The position numbers and the translations under genes were made by a program. Of a stretch of DNA of 64,000 nt, positions 23,982 through 35,399 are shown piece by piece. Source of the stretch: Corbicula japonica (Eukaryota > Mollusca > Bivalvia > Venerida > Cyrenidae); assembly GCA_038501625.1 (NCBI GenBank), contig JAZAYU010000197.1, forward strand, positions 186,001 through 250,000, read 5' to 3'. Under the pieces are notes generated by a model. The model saw only the letters and a program-made list of their open reading frames with translations. It was not told the DNA's origin and made no database searches. Every line of letters starts with the position of its first letter. Position 1 is the stretch's first letter.

Positions 23982-26830
23982 TCAAATAACGGTTTCAGTG
24001 TTCTTTGTCTTTGGTTGTTCAGCAAATGGGTCGACTCTTGTGAAAGGTGGAAGACCCTGAACAGAGCTTGCACTTTCAGGTGGCAGTGACAAGAAGTCGG
24101 CCCAGTGGAAAGTCTGTGCGTCTCTCAAACAGTACTGGATACTTAGCTTGCCAGGATAGTCGGTATAGTAGAGGATGTAAAAGTTGCACATTTCATCCGT
24201 ATGCTCAGGTCTGTATATAGGAGAAATTATTTCAATAATATTATAAAACTATATTTTTGGTTCTATTTAATTTGCGCATTCATATTGTAACAGTAAAGAC
24301 GATTACAGTACAAGTAGATCAAATACGGAGAAATGTCGTCTTAAAAATTGCAAGTGGTTGCATTCAGATGGTCAACGCTTTAAATTGTGGGAGAACGGTC
24401 TTCCCAACCACCGACTGGGTTAATGTTGCGTTTACTTTCTGGCAGTTATTAACGCTTCTCTGACCTCGGCCGATATTAATAAGCATGCAGGTTATTATTG
24501 AACTTGCTTCTTAAAGGTCTCTATATTCAGCTATTATAAAACGTGGACACTCTTGTCCCCAGACGGGAATGCCATTTTGTGAAAAATGCACTAAAATTGC
24601 TAGTTTTGTTTATACGATGCTGTCCGCCCAAGAAAAGGTCCTTGAAAGTTTGCCAGTTTGAAACTATGCGCTGTACTGCGGTGGTCTAGGTTCGATTACT
24701 AGTATCGATCTGAGCCGAAATCATTTAAAACGACCACTGATCTATAAACAGTGGAAGAATTATTTATATAGAATGTGAATGACCATGAAACTATTAAATC
24801 TAGCCCATACGATAGTAACAAAATACTGATCCAATCTTTGTGTAAAAGGTCCGTTGACTACTCATTGTACATCTTGATGCCTGCAAATGTTTGAATATTT
24901 AGTTAAGAGAAACTACATATCGCTGTTTTAACACGATATGTATCTATTTTTTAAGTATAACTAAAATGTAAATGCAGATATATTGAAAAGAAAACAATCT
25001 CATTTTGTCATGTTTGCTTTTTACTTAAGCGAAAATGCTTTAGTGTTCACATTGTTGAAAATAATATTGAAAAAAAAATTAATCTTTCAATTATTTTGAC
25101 AGTATTGGATTGATGTTAAAACAAAACAAATGAAAATTTCGGAATTCACATATTCAAGTGTCGCGTTTAATTCCATTTTGTTAAATCTCGGGACCCCTTT
25201 TCACCAGATCCTCAATGGGATAAGGATTTAATTCAAACTTACCAAAATATCCCCTTTTCGAATTTCCAGACCACTTTTGGAAACATTGTAGAACGTCTGA
25301 AAGATAATGTAAAACTATGGTGACGAGCAAATGGTAACATCTGGTTTAAATAATTTTATTACTGACTTGTACGAAGAAAATTTTCCTTTGAGGCATTGAT
25401 TTCAATGTCTTCCGTGCAAAGCTTGCTGTTTCATTGATCTTGTTTTTTCATATGGGGCACGCCACGGGAAAAGGTACCTTCGGACATTTTTAGTGATATT
25501 TTAGTTTTTTCTTAATTTAGAAAGAACTTACAACAGTAAATCAATTTCTTATAACTAATATGTGATTTTGTTACAGATTTTGACAATACAATTGTATTTT
25601 TACCGCGAAATGCATAATAAATAATGTCGTCTGCACAAGTTTATGACGTAATTTTAAAGAATGACGTCAACTGTCCGAAGGTACCTTTTCCCGTGACGCG
25701 CCCCATATGGTATTTAGTCTAGCGCATATTCTATTTTCAATAACAAGATGTTTCGCTCATCATGTGGACACCTCATAGCAATACTGTAAAGATTCATCAT
25801 TTCAAAGCGCATGTTTTTCTTATGCATATGATCGTTGACTTCTTCCACGGAGAAATTATATTTTATTGCAAAAAAATTGTATAATTTAACTTCATTATTG
25901 AACCAAAAACAAGACGAATCACCTATCAAAATGAACAACCACCATATAAAATAAACTGTACGTATAGCAAACTATGATCTTAACTCCGTGTAAGTCTTAA
26001 AGTGTTCATGGAAAATCTGCAATGTCTCATTTCTAAGAAGCTTTAAGGTCATAAATAGAATCTACAGTATATATCTCTTTTACTTGTGGAAGCTGCGGTG
26101 ACATTCTACCAATCTCATCCCAAACCCCTTTCCTCACTCGGTACCCAGATGTCACCACTCCTAAAACATACAAAAACATGCATTTGATTTATAGTCATTA
26201 AACGGTTTTACGGAACAAATAGCCCCAAAACCAATAGGATGGGTGTAAAGTTAAAAAACTGTGGGTAGACTATAGGAAGGATTTTATGAAAATGAAGCAA
26301 ATGCATTTTGAACTGAATTTTGACACCTAACGATTAAGGTAAAAGGGAAATTTGCTGGTTGACATAATAGCAAAATTAAATTAAAACGGTCAATAACTCT
26401 TTATTGTCGTAATTCATGATTTGCATGTAAACATTGACATTTTCGAGTTAGTTTTTGACTATTTGTTAAAAAGCGTTATTACATGTAATAATACCTAAAT
26501 TATGCGAGTGCGTTCTGTATGCAATAGGCGTTATTGTGTAGTTTTTGTCAAATTCACAAGCACACTCCAAATGGGACTCTGAAATGAAAAGATATTTTCT
26601 GATATTTAGAATGCTAGAATACAGTGTCTGTGGTATATTTGCGCTAGGAATCTTATATCCTTAAGGACTGGCTATTTATATCGCATTAAATATTCGGTTA
26701 AAACTTTTTGTAGACAAATCTTATGTTCGATTACCGATTATGATTAAGAATTCAATCAAGTAATACTCTGCTTATATTAAAATAATTATGATCATATTGC
26801 ATATATCGTCCCTTATATGCAAAACTTTAG

Positions 26831-26870
<40 letters not shown>

Positions 26871-29800
26871 CAACAACAATAACAATAAAAAACTCTTTAT
26901 TTAGAGAAGGTTACTCATTACAATTACAATCGTACAATAAACAATCATTGTAGCTTTATTTTGCATAGAAATGTATGTAAACATTAACAAAAATGTACCT
27001 TCCGTCATTGGTAAAATATAGCCTGTCGTATACATAACATAATATCCTGCTTGGTATTTCTGGCTGAAATAAAAGAAAATAATTATAATATACAATCAAA
27101 AAATGATTACACAGATTTGTTTCCTTTACGTCATGTCTGCTACATAGTCCATTCGCAAGTCAAAACTACTGTATGGAGTTTGGCTGAGAGGAGTTTTTAC
27201 TGTATCATAATGGGGTACTTTAAGGAGCCATCGAATTTTGAGGAAACGCCAATATGTCTTTCAACATACATATAAATGTATTACAAACTATGTGTAGATT
27301 AAATGTGGCATCGAAAGATTATATTTTCATATACTAGTATTACTATGATTTTCTTCTCTATGTTTTCTCCTTTTAACGAATTCAATGAAAAACTTATAAA
27401 TGTTGTCAGAATTGACTTACGGATTATCTGTTAAATGCAGTGTAACACCCGAATTGTCCGTCTCTCCATCTGTAAAATAGTTAAGACATCATGATAACCA
27501 TATATATATATATGACTGATTCTTGTTGACGGATACGAGGAGAGTATTGCTACTTTGTGTAACAAAATAAACAGCAAACGTAAAGAAATAAACATCAGAG
27601 ATAATAAGGTAGCTTCATTATTAACGGAACACCCCTCGAATCCCGAATCTTCTATTGTGAAACACCACATTGATTGATTCAACTACCCCGCATTGAACAG
27701 CACCAATAAATACTGTGTAGTGTTGTAACTATTATGTAATGTTCGTGGTAAAACTTTGAGTGTCCTTCGAAAGTTTACTTCAGTTTTATTTTGCTTTGGA
27801 GAGAAAAACATTTCAGCCAATTATCAAATTGTGGGAAGGAACTAAAACATTCCTTTTTTCGCTTTTTTGATTAAGTGCGTTTGACGCGTTTTCGTCATCT
27901 TGTGATTATATTCCGTAAAATATGTAGGCAATTTTAAATATGTGAGCGTCATGTGTTTTTTGTTTGGTTTTAATACCGAATAGACCTCTTGATTCAAGAA
28001 CTATTGGATATATAGTCTGAAGAGAGATTTAAGTTACGATTTTACAGTGTAATACATGTAGTGATGGAAACTTCTAAATAATAACTTTATTATTTACGTG
28101 GCTAGGTCATGCGTTACCTGAGAATTTTTCGGCGTAGTGCAGTTGTATCACAATGTAATTAATGTCGGTCTCTCCCCCAACACGGAATCCCACGTCTAAA
28201 ACATAGTTACAAATCATCATAATATACTAGTACATGTGTATAATAAGTGAAATTGTTAAACCAAAAGCATTTGTTGTTTGAATTGTAAGAACATCTTAAG
28301 AGTTTACCCGTTATTTGAACTTACTGTCGGGAAAGGACCGTCCTTCGGCGTCCATTGCCCAGGCCCAAACTATCTGCCGCTCACCATCACCGCATACAGA
28401 CCTGTTAATGTTCGAAATGATTGTTGTTCTAACTGCTTCTGCATCAACATGTTTAAAATGGGGTTTGTTCTAACTTTTGCATTAAAATGTTCAAAATGGT
28501 TATTGTTCTAACTGCTATTTCATCATCATCATTAGAAGAATTGGGAACATATTTGTGAAACTATACAGCTTTTTGAAATAAGAAGTATAATTGTATTGGC
28601 AAGTTCTTAGTGAATCACATTTCTTCATATACGATACTTGCACACCATGGCCAAAGATAGTGAAAGCGATTTTTAGAATTAAAAGCCGAGTAGTGAAAGC
28701 GAAAAGCTTCTATCTGCTTCTTTATTGCATTCATCTACAACTTTCCCACGTAGTGAACATACGAAGCCTCATCTTTGCAGCAACCTTAATATTCCAGATC
28801 GTGGGGAAGTAAATGGATTGTTAGGAGAGGGATGAGGGTCAAGAAAACTCAAATTATTGTAAACTGCTTTAATATCGTGAGGTACAAATTTCGCGATTTT
28901 TGTCAAAATGAGCAATTTTCTAAATATTCGCGTATTTTTGAATTCGCGACGTCGCTTTCGGGTGCACTTATTTTCGGATATATGGAAAATCATCATGTAT
29001 TCGCGGTATTTATGAATTCGCGAGGTAAGATATTTGCGAAAATAAAACTTACGCGAAAAAAAAACAGTTTTACAGTATTAGATGACATAAGTTACCGAAA
29101 CATAACCAGGTAATTACATGTATAGACCCTTGCTTATATTATGTTTGTTTTGTGAAGGAAATCTTACTTATTTGAGTGATCGTCCATTTCCCCGCAGGAC
29201 CAGTAGGGTTTGTCCGATCCCGGCGTCCGACAACCGTAAACCATCATGTGGTGGGCGATCTTCTTGGATGCATGAGGCTCAAACCGCACTGAAATAATAT
29301 TTTTTATGGTTTTAAACATTGAATTATACTGAGCAAAGCCTGTCCGTTATCACCCATAATATGTTTCTGGACAAATTCCTTTCTTCTAAAGAAGGACAAT
29401 AGGCTCGAGTTCTCATTGTTATATGCTTCTGCTGAAATACACACGCAGCTCCGTGAAAAATAATGTAAAACATTCAGTAAAATTTGAAAAAAAAAACACA
29501 AACAAATACGCACGTATGTATGCTTCCTGTGACTTTAACTGTTTGGAATGACAGAGGAGATCATCATGCTGAAAGAGAAAAGTTTATTCTGAATTGAAGA
29601 AACTGTATGCCAGAATAAAAACTGCGTTCTACACCTGTTACTCAAAGATAACAGTCGTGCACTTATTGAAGTCTTTCTCGCTGACATGCGGACTGTGAAA
29701 GTTTTGTCAAAACATAGAGCTACAATATGCAGGCTGGAAATTTTCGTAAAATTTGGGGCGGTGAGTTAACTTGATTTTTTTTCAAATTTCTAATAAGATC

Positions 29801-32800
29801 CGCATATATTTATTTATAATATATAATAACATCGCTGTTTAAAAACGTACACTGTAACATTTAAAGAAAGGAAGCAAACGGATGCCGCTGCGGTTGGGCG
29901 TCGACGTTAAATACGTCTTAACGTCATAATGCCGACGGTTGTGTCATTGACAACAGCGTCAAAATATAAAAGCGAACACAGTTAATAAGGCACGAATATT
30001 ACTCAGTCCAAATAAATTATAAAATATGCAAGAATCTGGAAGCGAACTTCATGAAAGTTTGCAAACATTAAGGTAATGACTTTTTCTTTTAAATACATTT
30101 AAAATAGATCTACATGTAGGCATACATACAATAATTAATTCAAGTAAATACTGAAAAAGTATATTCCCTTTGAAACGTGTTACTATCATTCAGTTTGTAT
30201 TATAAGTAATTTATTATAAATTGGAACATTAAAACTGATTTAAATACACATTTATTTATAGAGTACATTTTTTTTTTCGTTTGTAGTCAAAAGGCCGAAC
30301 ATAATGGCGTACAGAACCCCTTGGATGAATTCGTCTTTGACTTTACATCCATGCCGACGGATGCTGATAGCGGTTGGGAATTGAATGCCGATTTTGTGGC
30401 AGCTGAGAGCTTTTTAGTATTGAATGCAGATTTAGGTGAAGCTGATAGCTGTTTTGGAATGAATGCCGATTTAGCGGAAGATGAGAGCAGTGTTGGACTA
30501 AATGCATTTTTAAAGGAAGTTGCGAGCAATTTTGGACTGAATGCCGATTTATCTGAAGCTGTTTGCGGTTTTGAACTGAAAGCCAATTTAGCGAACGCTG
30601 AGCGCAGTTTTGAACTGAATGCCGATTTAAAAACAGACGAAATTATAACTGACAACACCTGTTATGGTAAAAATATATCCTTTATAACATTCGTCAGAGA
30701 ATATAAACATCTATTATCATTTAAATGATACTAGTAATTATCCCAATCTTTTGAAATTAAAGAATCTATATCTATTGACAGTATTGCAATTTAACAATTC
30801 ATGCATAGTGGGTTCATGTGTACTAGTATTTCTTATCTTTAAGCAAGAATCAAACAGATAATATCAGACAGCAGATGTACCTGCTGTTCTGGATCTACTC
30901 TGCTAGCACACGCGACATATCCCTTATATATGAAGCAAAGGTTAGATCCAGATCAGTAGGCGCATCCATTCTGATTAAGGTCTACATTGTTGCCAGTAAG
31001 TCAGAGAAAAATGATGTTATTAAAAACATCTTTCATTTTAAAATAGGAAAAGTCGTTTTTACTATCAAGAAATGATATTACACAATTTTAATAGATTAAA
31101 CAAAGTAAATAATTAAATAAATAAATAAACATTGAAAACTGAATAAAGAGACAAACGAATCCTATACATTCAAACCTGTGCTACAGAATACATTTAAACA
31201 ATGACCATCTGTGGATAAAGACTACTTGTCCGACCAAGTGACTTAAAGAACAAATTCATATGTGAACAAAGTCAATCAAACATGAAATTGTCTTCAAAGT
31301 CTACATCTGGGTTTTTACCTGAGTGGGATTTGAAGACAGGCTTTACTCTACCCCCATATTAATTTGAAATGACTATATTTTAGATTTGCAGACCGAAAAG
31401 GGTACTAAACGAAAGAACAGTGAGACAATTGGCTCATCAGACCCACTCCTATCTTCTGACACCACGGGGTATGAATCTGATACTGACGACGAGGGAGAAG
31501 TAAAGCGGGCAAGGAGAAAGATACTGCGAGCTAGAAGATCTAGGGGTAAACTTTTATGTCATTTCATTAGCATTGTCATTTTGTCTTAGTATCGGTTAAA
31601 GCGATATAAAACTCAGTTTTGTTCTCAAGATGCGTTTTTTTAACAATGATGTTGCATGCCTAGACCGGGTTTCGAACCTGCACCGTCTCGGAACAACGTT
31701 ACGTAATATAAATCTGAGCACTCAACCAACTACCCAAAACTAAGGATTCTCAAAATAGAACAAAATGTATATCTGTCATCCGTGGTCTTTTTGGTTTAAT
31801 ATTACATTTCCCAATAATCCTGACACTAATGTTACAATCGGGGTGGAGATATGAAATTCTTGTAGAGTAAGAGAACAGCGCTATCATAGAGTCAAAATAG
31901 AGTTCAAATCAAAATACGCGCATTTTTAAATGCAAGTTATATGTCATTTTATCTACCCAAAATCTATCTATCCGTAACAACAGATCCACCGGAAATACAA
32001 AATAAAAATAAAAATCCATCGCGTTCAACTTAGTGTCACGTTTTACTTTGCTGCAGACGTTTTTTAATGTTAAATAAAAAAGATCGATTTTTTAGACATG
32101 CGAAAATAATAGAATTGCTTTATTCTGTTTTAGACAACAGAGTTGTCAGCCTTGATATATCACGTGGGGTAAAGAGAGATCTTGAAGCAGACGACACTGC
32201 GGAAGCCCCAAACAAGCGTCTACATCACACATCCTTGTCAGATGAGAGCCCTGTCAGTGAGAGTGAGTCTAGTTCAGATGAATCTGTACTTGATGCCCTA
32301 GGACTAGAACTAAGCTCAGATTCCAGCTCTGATCCGGAAGAAAGTCTAGCATCGGACAGCGAGCCATACGTTTTCTCTAGCTCCGATTCCGACACAGGCC
32401 TCGACCATGACGACTCAAGCTCCGATTCCGACACATGCCTCGAGCGTGACGGAGACGGCTCAAGCTCCGATTCCGACACATGCATCGAACGTGACGACTC
32501 AAGCTCCGATTCCGACACACGCCTCAAAGGCTACGATTCAAGCTCCGATTCGGAATTCAGCTCCGATTTTGATTCCGGCTTAGGATATTTCACAAATCTA
32601 ACAAGTTCCGATTCTGAGAATTTGGACACTGATTCCGAAGGTAGTGAAAGTTCGTTACTTGCCAGTCGAAAACTAAAATGTCCAAAATCATGCGTCTGCC
32701 GAGCTGGACCAAGTAACCCACCGATCCCGATCGAGCGGGGAGGCGCTGTAAGCACCCCTTTGTTAAAGCGTCTGCTGCGCTCTCGTCTGCTGGGACGTGC

Positions 32801-33839
32801 TAACTTGTCACCCTTCTACTGCTGTGTACGTAGATGCTGTCTCAAATGGGGAAAAGGTTTCCGGCGATGAAAACGATGACGCTGTTTCTATTGACTAATG
32901 AGCTTTAGAAATTGCTGTATTTGTCATCAGCAAATAGTGCCATAAAAGAAAAATAATAAAATCCAAACCAGCAGAAAACAAAAATATATGTGCAGTATTC
33001 ACTTAGAGAGCTTTGTTTTTTTTTGTTGTTTTTTTTTTTGGTTATTGGTTGTGTTTCTACGAGGTGTATGACGTACCAATTGTCAGTTTACGGTGTTGGC
33101 AACAAAGAGGCAGGAGGCAAATGATCCATGGCAGTTACTTTGATAAATTCTCTACCAGAGCCGGATGCAAGATCTCCAGAAAAGGGGATTCGTCAGGGAA
33201 AGTCTTAGGGTGTTTAGGTGATATGTTCAACTTTCTAGCCAAATTCACCATAAAATATGTTTGCGAAAAGGGGCGGTGGTGTGTCTAACACCCCCGCTGA
33301 ATCCAGTCTGGATCCGTCCCTGTCTTTCGACTGTACATTATGTGTTTCCTTTTTTCCTCGAGGTTTTATATTTTTATTTTTTACGAATTTTGTTTGGAGA
33401 CAAATGTGCGGTTTTAGAGCCCAGTGTTTTTTTAAATACAAAAATACGCCCTATGAGAGTAATACAACTGCGCGAATTTATGCCCGCGCAAACACCCATC
33501 ACTGGCCCTTTTAGTCTCATAATTTCGGCCTAGATAAGTATTTTCTGTCATAAAATGAATTTTGATCACAGAAAACTTGAATACACACGCTTACCTTTGT
33601 TGACGCGGCATCTGGCATCCGTACTGTCACCAAATAAACAACGTTTTTGCCTTTTCCCTCGAGCATGAACACATACACTCGCTTACCTTTGTTGACACGG
33701 CATCTGGCATCCGTACTGTCACCAAATAAACATCGTTTTTGCCGTTCGCCTCATCCGGTGTACTTTCTTCAACATGCTGGCAAAAGCACAAAAATGTTTG
33801 TGATAGAATCAATACAATGTTTATGAACGTTACTCTCAT
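23982..33839 (-). CDS. PHM: Peptidylglycine alpha-hydroxylating monooxygenase
   Basis: Copper- and ascorbate-dependent enzyme that hydroxylates C-terminal glycine in the first step of peptide amidation, in secretory vesicles. Twelve minus-strand exons: 33839-33687, 29568-29514, 29288-29168, 28401-28325, 28195-28118, 27469-27421, 27063-26999, 26578-26495, 26160-26084, 25296-25243, 24880-24827 and 24203-23982. All phases agree, giving 362 aa, about the size of a monofunctional PHM. The signal peptide is MRVTFINIVLILSQTFLCFC. CuH ligands are His82, His83 and His155; CuM ligands are His223, His225 and Met294 (TDEMCN). Arg221, Asn296 and Tyr298 match substrate-binding residues of rat PHM. Four of the five family disulfides are conserved; the Cys47-Cys186 pair is absent. 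No lyase domain follows, so a separate PAL gene is expected. The last acceptor (CCTGAG|CAT) lies 7 nt past an out-of-frame TACAG. Intron 1 holds another gene on the plus strand. Confidence 0.92.
25449..25709. mobile_element. MITE with inverted repeats of about 38 bp
   Basis: CATATGGGGCACGCCACGGG... at the left is mirrored by ...CCCGTGACGCGCCCCATATG at the right, both including GGTACCTTCGGACA or its complement. The 261-bp element has no coding capacity and lies in a PHM intron. Confidence 0.75.
26833..26888. repeat. (ATA)n/(ACA)n microsatellite
   Basis: A run of ATA triplets passing into ACA/ATA triplets, in a PHM intron. Confidence 0.9.
29919..29972 (+). promoter_or_regulatory. TATA promoter of the nested acidic-protein gene
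   Basis: TATAAAAG at 29965-29972 lies 53 nt upstream of the ATG at 30026. A CRE-like AACGTCATAA (about 29919) and a TGTCATTGACAAC palindrome (about 29942-29954) lie just upstream. Spacing fits a start site near 29995-30000 and a short 5' UTR. Confidence 0.5.
30026..32870 (+). CDS. Acidic Ser/Asp-rich repeat protein, nested in PHM intron 1
   Basis: Exons 30026-30072, 30287-30666, 31384-31545 and 32134-32870 join with matching phases to 441 aa. Residues 43-133 are seven tandem 13-residue repeats around S-x-F-x-LNADL-x-EA-x. Exon 3 is basic, with KRK and KRARRK clusters that look like nuclear localisation signals. Exon 4 holds a long Ser/Asp/Glu tract with four copies of SSDSDT-x-L and ends in a basic, Cys-containing tail (CPKSCVCR, YCCVRRCC). 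No signal peptide, membrane helix or known fold is visible. Most of the chain should be disordered and heavily phosphorylatable by CK2-type kinases (inference). The gene lies wholly within the first intron of PHM on the opposite strand and has its own TATA box. I do not recognise an orthologue. Phase-consistent splice sites and full-length open frames make it credible. Confidence 0.7.
30366..30638 (+). repeat. Coding minisatellite, 7 x 39 bp
   Basis: Seven 39-bp units encode the 13-residue repeats of the nested gene. All units keep the frame while third positions and several residues have diverged, suggesting selection to keep the repeat open. Confidence 0.85.
31655..31735 (-). repeat. tRNA-like SINE head
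   Basis: The minus strand reads GGTAGTTGGTTGAGTGCTC (A-box region) and GGTGCAGGTTCGAAACCC (B box). Length and mismatches argue for a SINE head, not a functional tRNA. Lies between exons 3 and 4 of the nested gene. Confidence 0.5.
33583..33746 (-). repeat. 92-bp tandem duplication of the end of PHM exon 1
   Basis: 33583-33654 repeats 33675-33746 with few changes. The downstream copy still encodes most of VYLVTVRMPDA and keeps its own GTAAGC donor. The 92-bp offset is not a multiple of three and readthrough from the first donor meets a stop, so the copy cannot simply extend exon 1. Confidence 0.8.
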
Positions 33840-35399
33840 TACTGATTTTATTTCAATAAATAGATAAGTGACAAAATGGCCGCACCAGATAAGGAAATTT
33901 ATGTTATTATCAGAACAGGTATTTCCAAATGCTTATCTTGTTTTGTCCTTAAGCGAAATTTGAAATTGGAAAAGTGTCAACTTTATCTTAATGCCGAAAA
34001 CAACAGCATCTTTGACGGTTTGTTTTGTATGTGCAGTGAATAAACAACAAGAAGATCATTAGAAGCGTCACTTAGGATATACAAACTCTACTATCTTTAA
34101 AATGTTGTTGTTGTTTTTTTTTGACTTTTTATAATTCAGTGCTTAGTGTAAAAATAAAATATCCAGTTAAAACAAAACAATGAATTTGAAAGACTATAAA
34201 ACTCGTATCTTACTCATATTACATTACCAAAAAGGTTAATTGAAAACTCGACAGATTCAATCCAAACTTCAAATAAATATCTTAAATCGCCTGAAGATTC
34301 GTGAGTTGATTGTTTTACCGCCGTTTTGGATGGATCGAATCTGTTCTGTTTCCTCAGGTGTAAATTGTGAGTTGAGCTCAACCCGGGGGCTATGCAGCAT
34401 TGAGAATAATAATCATTTTCATTACTGCTATTGAACATGCTCAAAGAACCGAATATTTTTATATTTGTCGTGGTCGGTGTTAAAAGTGCTTCTAAAATGA
34501 CCTTTGTTTAAATATTTCGACCAGTTTAAAGCGGCGTGTTCAAATAAACTTCTATGTCTTATCAGCGAAAATAGTCTGAAAGAAATCGAAACATATTTCC
34601 ATTTATTATTTTTATTAGGCGGGGGATAAGTAAGATCAAAACCGGATGTAAATCGTACATCGCATGATAACGCCAGTACTGTTGAATATTTCAAGAACAG
34701 CATAAAGCTTGTGAGCTTTCACATCTGCTAGATCGGATACAAAATATATATCACATGTATATGTAGAACCACTGTCTGTGAGGTCTAAATGATTTATGAA
34801 AAAAAATGTATATATGGTCGGGCAGACACCTTACTCAAATGAAATAAAGAGAAGATGTGGATGTTACGATTAATGGGAAAAAAAACATATTGCTACTGAC
34901 AGGTTTAAACAAAATTCAAGTGCGCACCCATCGCACACTTGCCACGCGTTTACAAGTTTCCATTTTGAATTAATTCCAACCCGCCCATATTCCCGACAAT
35001 ACTACATAAATTTATAATAGTTTTGGCCAATTAGTATTTCAGTATACGATTTATTTTTCATTCTTAGGAAATTAAATAGGAATTAAATAGAAAATGCATG
35101 AAACCGTTGCATGCGGGTTTTCACTTCCATGAAGCTATAAATTTATGTAGTATTATGTCCTATTCAAAACAACTAGTTACCTTTCGCACATGCACTTAAG
35201 CAGGTGAATGCTGTCTGGTACCTTTAGTATTGTTTAGTAGTTATGAGTAGTTATGAATTATAAGATGTAAAATTAAACTCATTTTTTACTTAAACTAAGT
35301 TAAAGGTTTCCAATTTGTTTCAACGGTCGGAAACAAAACAATACTCTGCAAGGGTCTAGTCGGAATTCTACGTTACAGTACGGGAAACTGTTTGTAAAT
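33840..35399. other. Spacer between divergent PHM and ZMYND15 genes
   Basis: Holds the presumed promoters of both genes. A 17-nt inverted pair (ACTACATAAATTTATA at about 35001 and its complement at about 35140) and AT-rich DNA are visible; no coding exon and no convincing TATA box close to either start. Confidence 0.5.

Noticed and set aside
24490..24600. Alternative PHM exon beginning TGCATTTTTC on the minus strand
   Set aside because: It lacks the Ala-x-Arg-Cys block and a phase-matching donor; the exon 24880-24827 (ASRC...) fits both.
25714..25938. 74-residue minus-strand frame between PHM exons
   Set aside because: Lies in an intron, has no homology to PHM and no usable splice phases; the exons on either side join perfectly without it.
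30875..31075. 66-residue plus-strand open frame as an extra exon of the nested gene
   Set aside because: It runs through two half-sites of the GATCC(T/A)GATCAG repeat and has no phase-compatible splice sites.
32225..32527. 100-residue minus-strand Ser/Glu-rich frame
   Set aside because: Mirror of the SSDSDT-coding repeats of the nested plus-strand gene.
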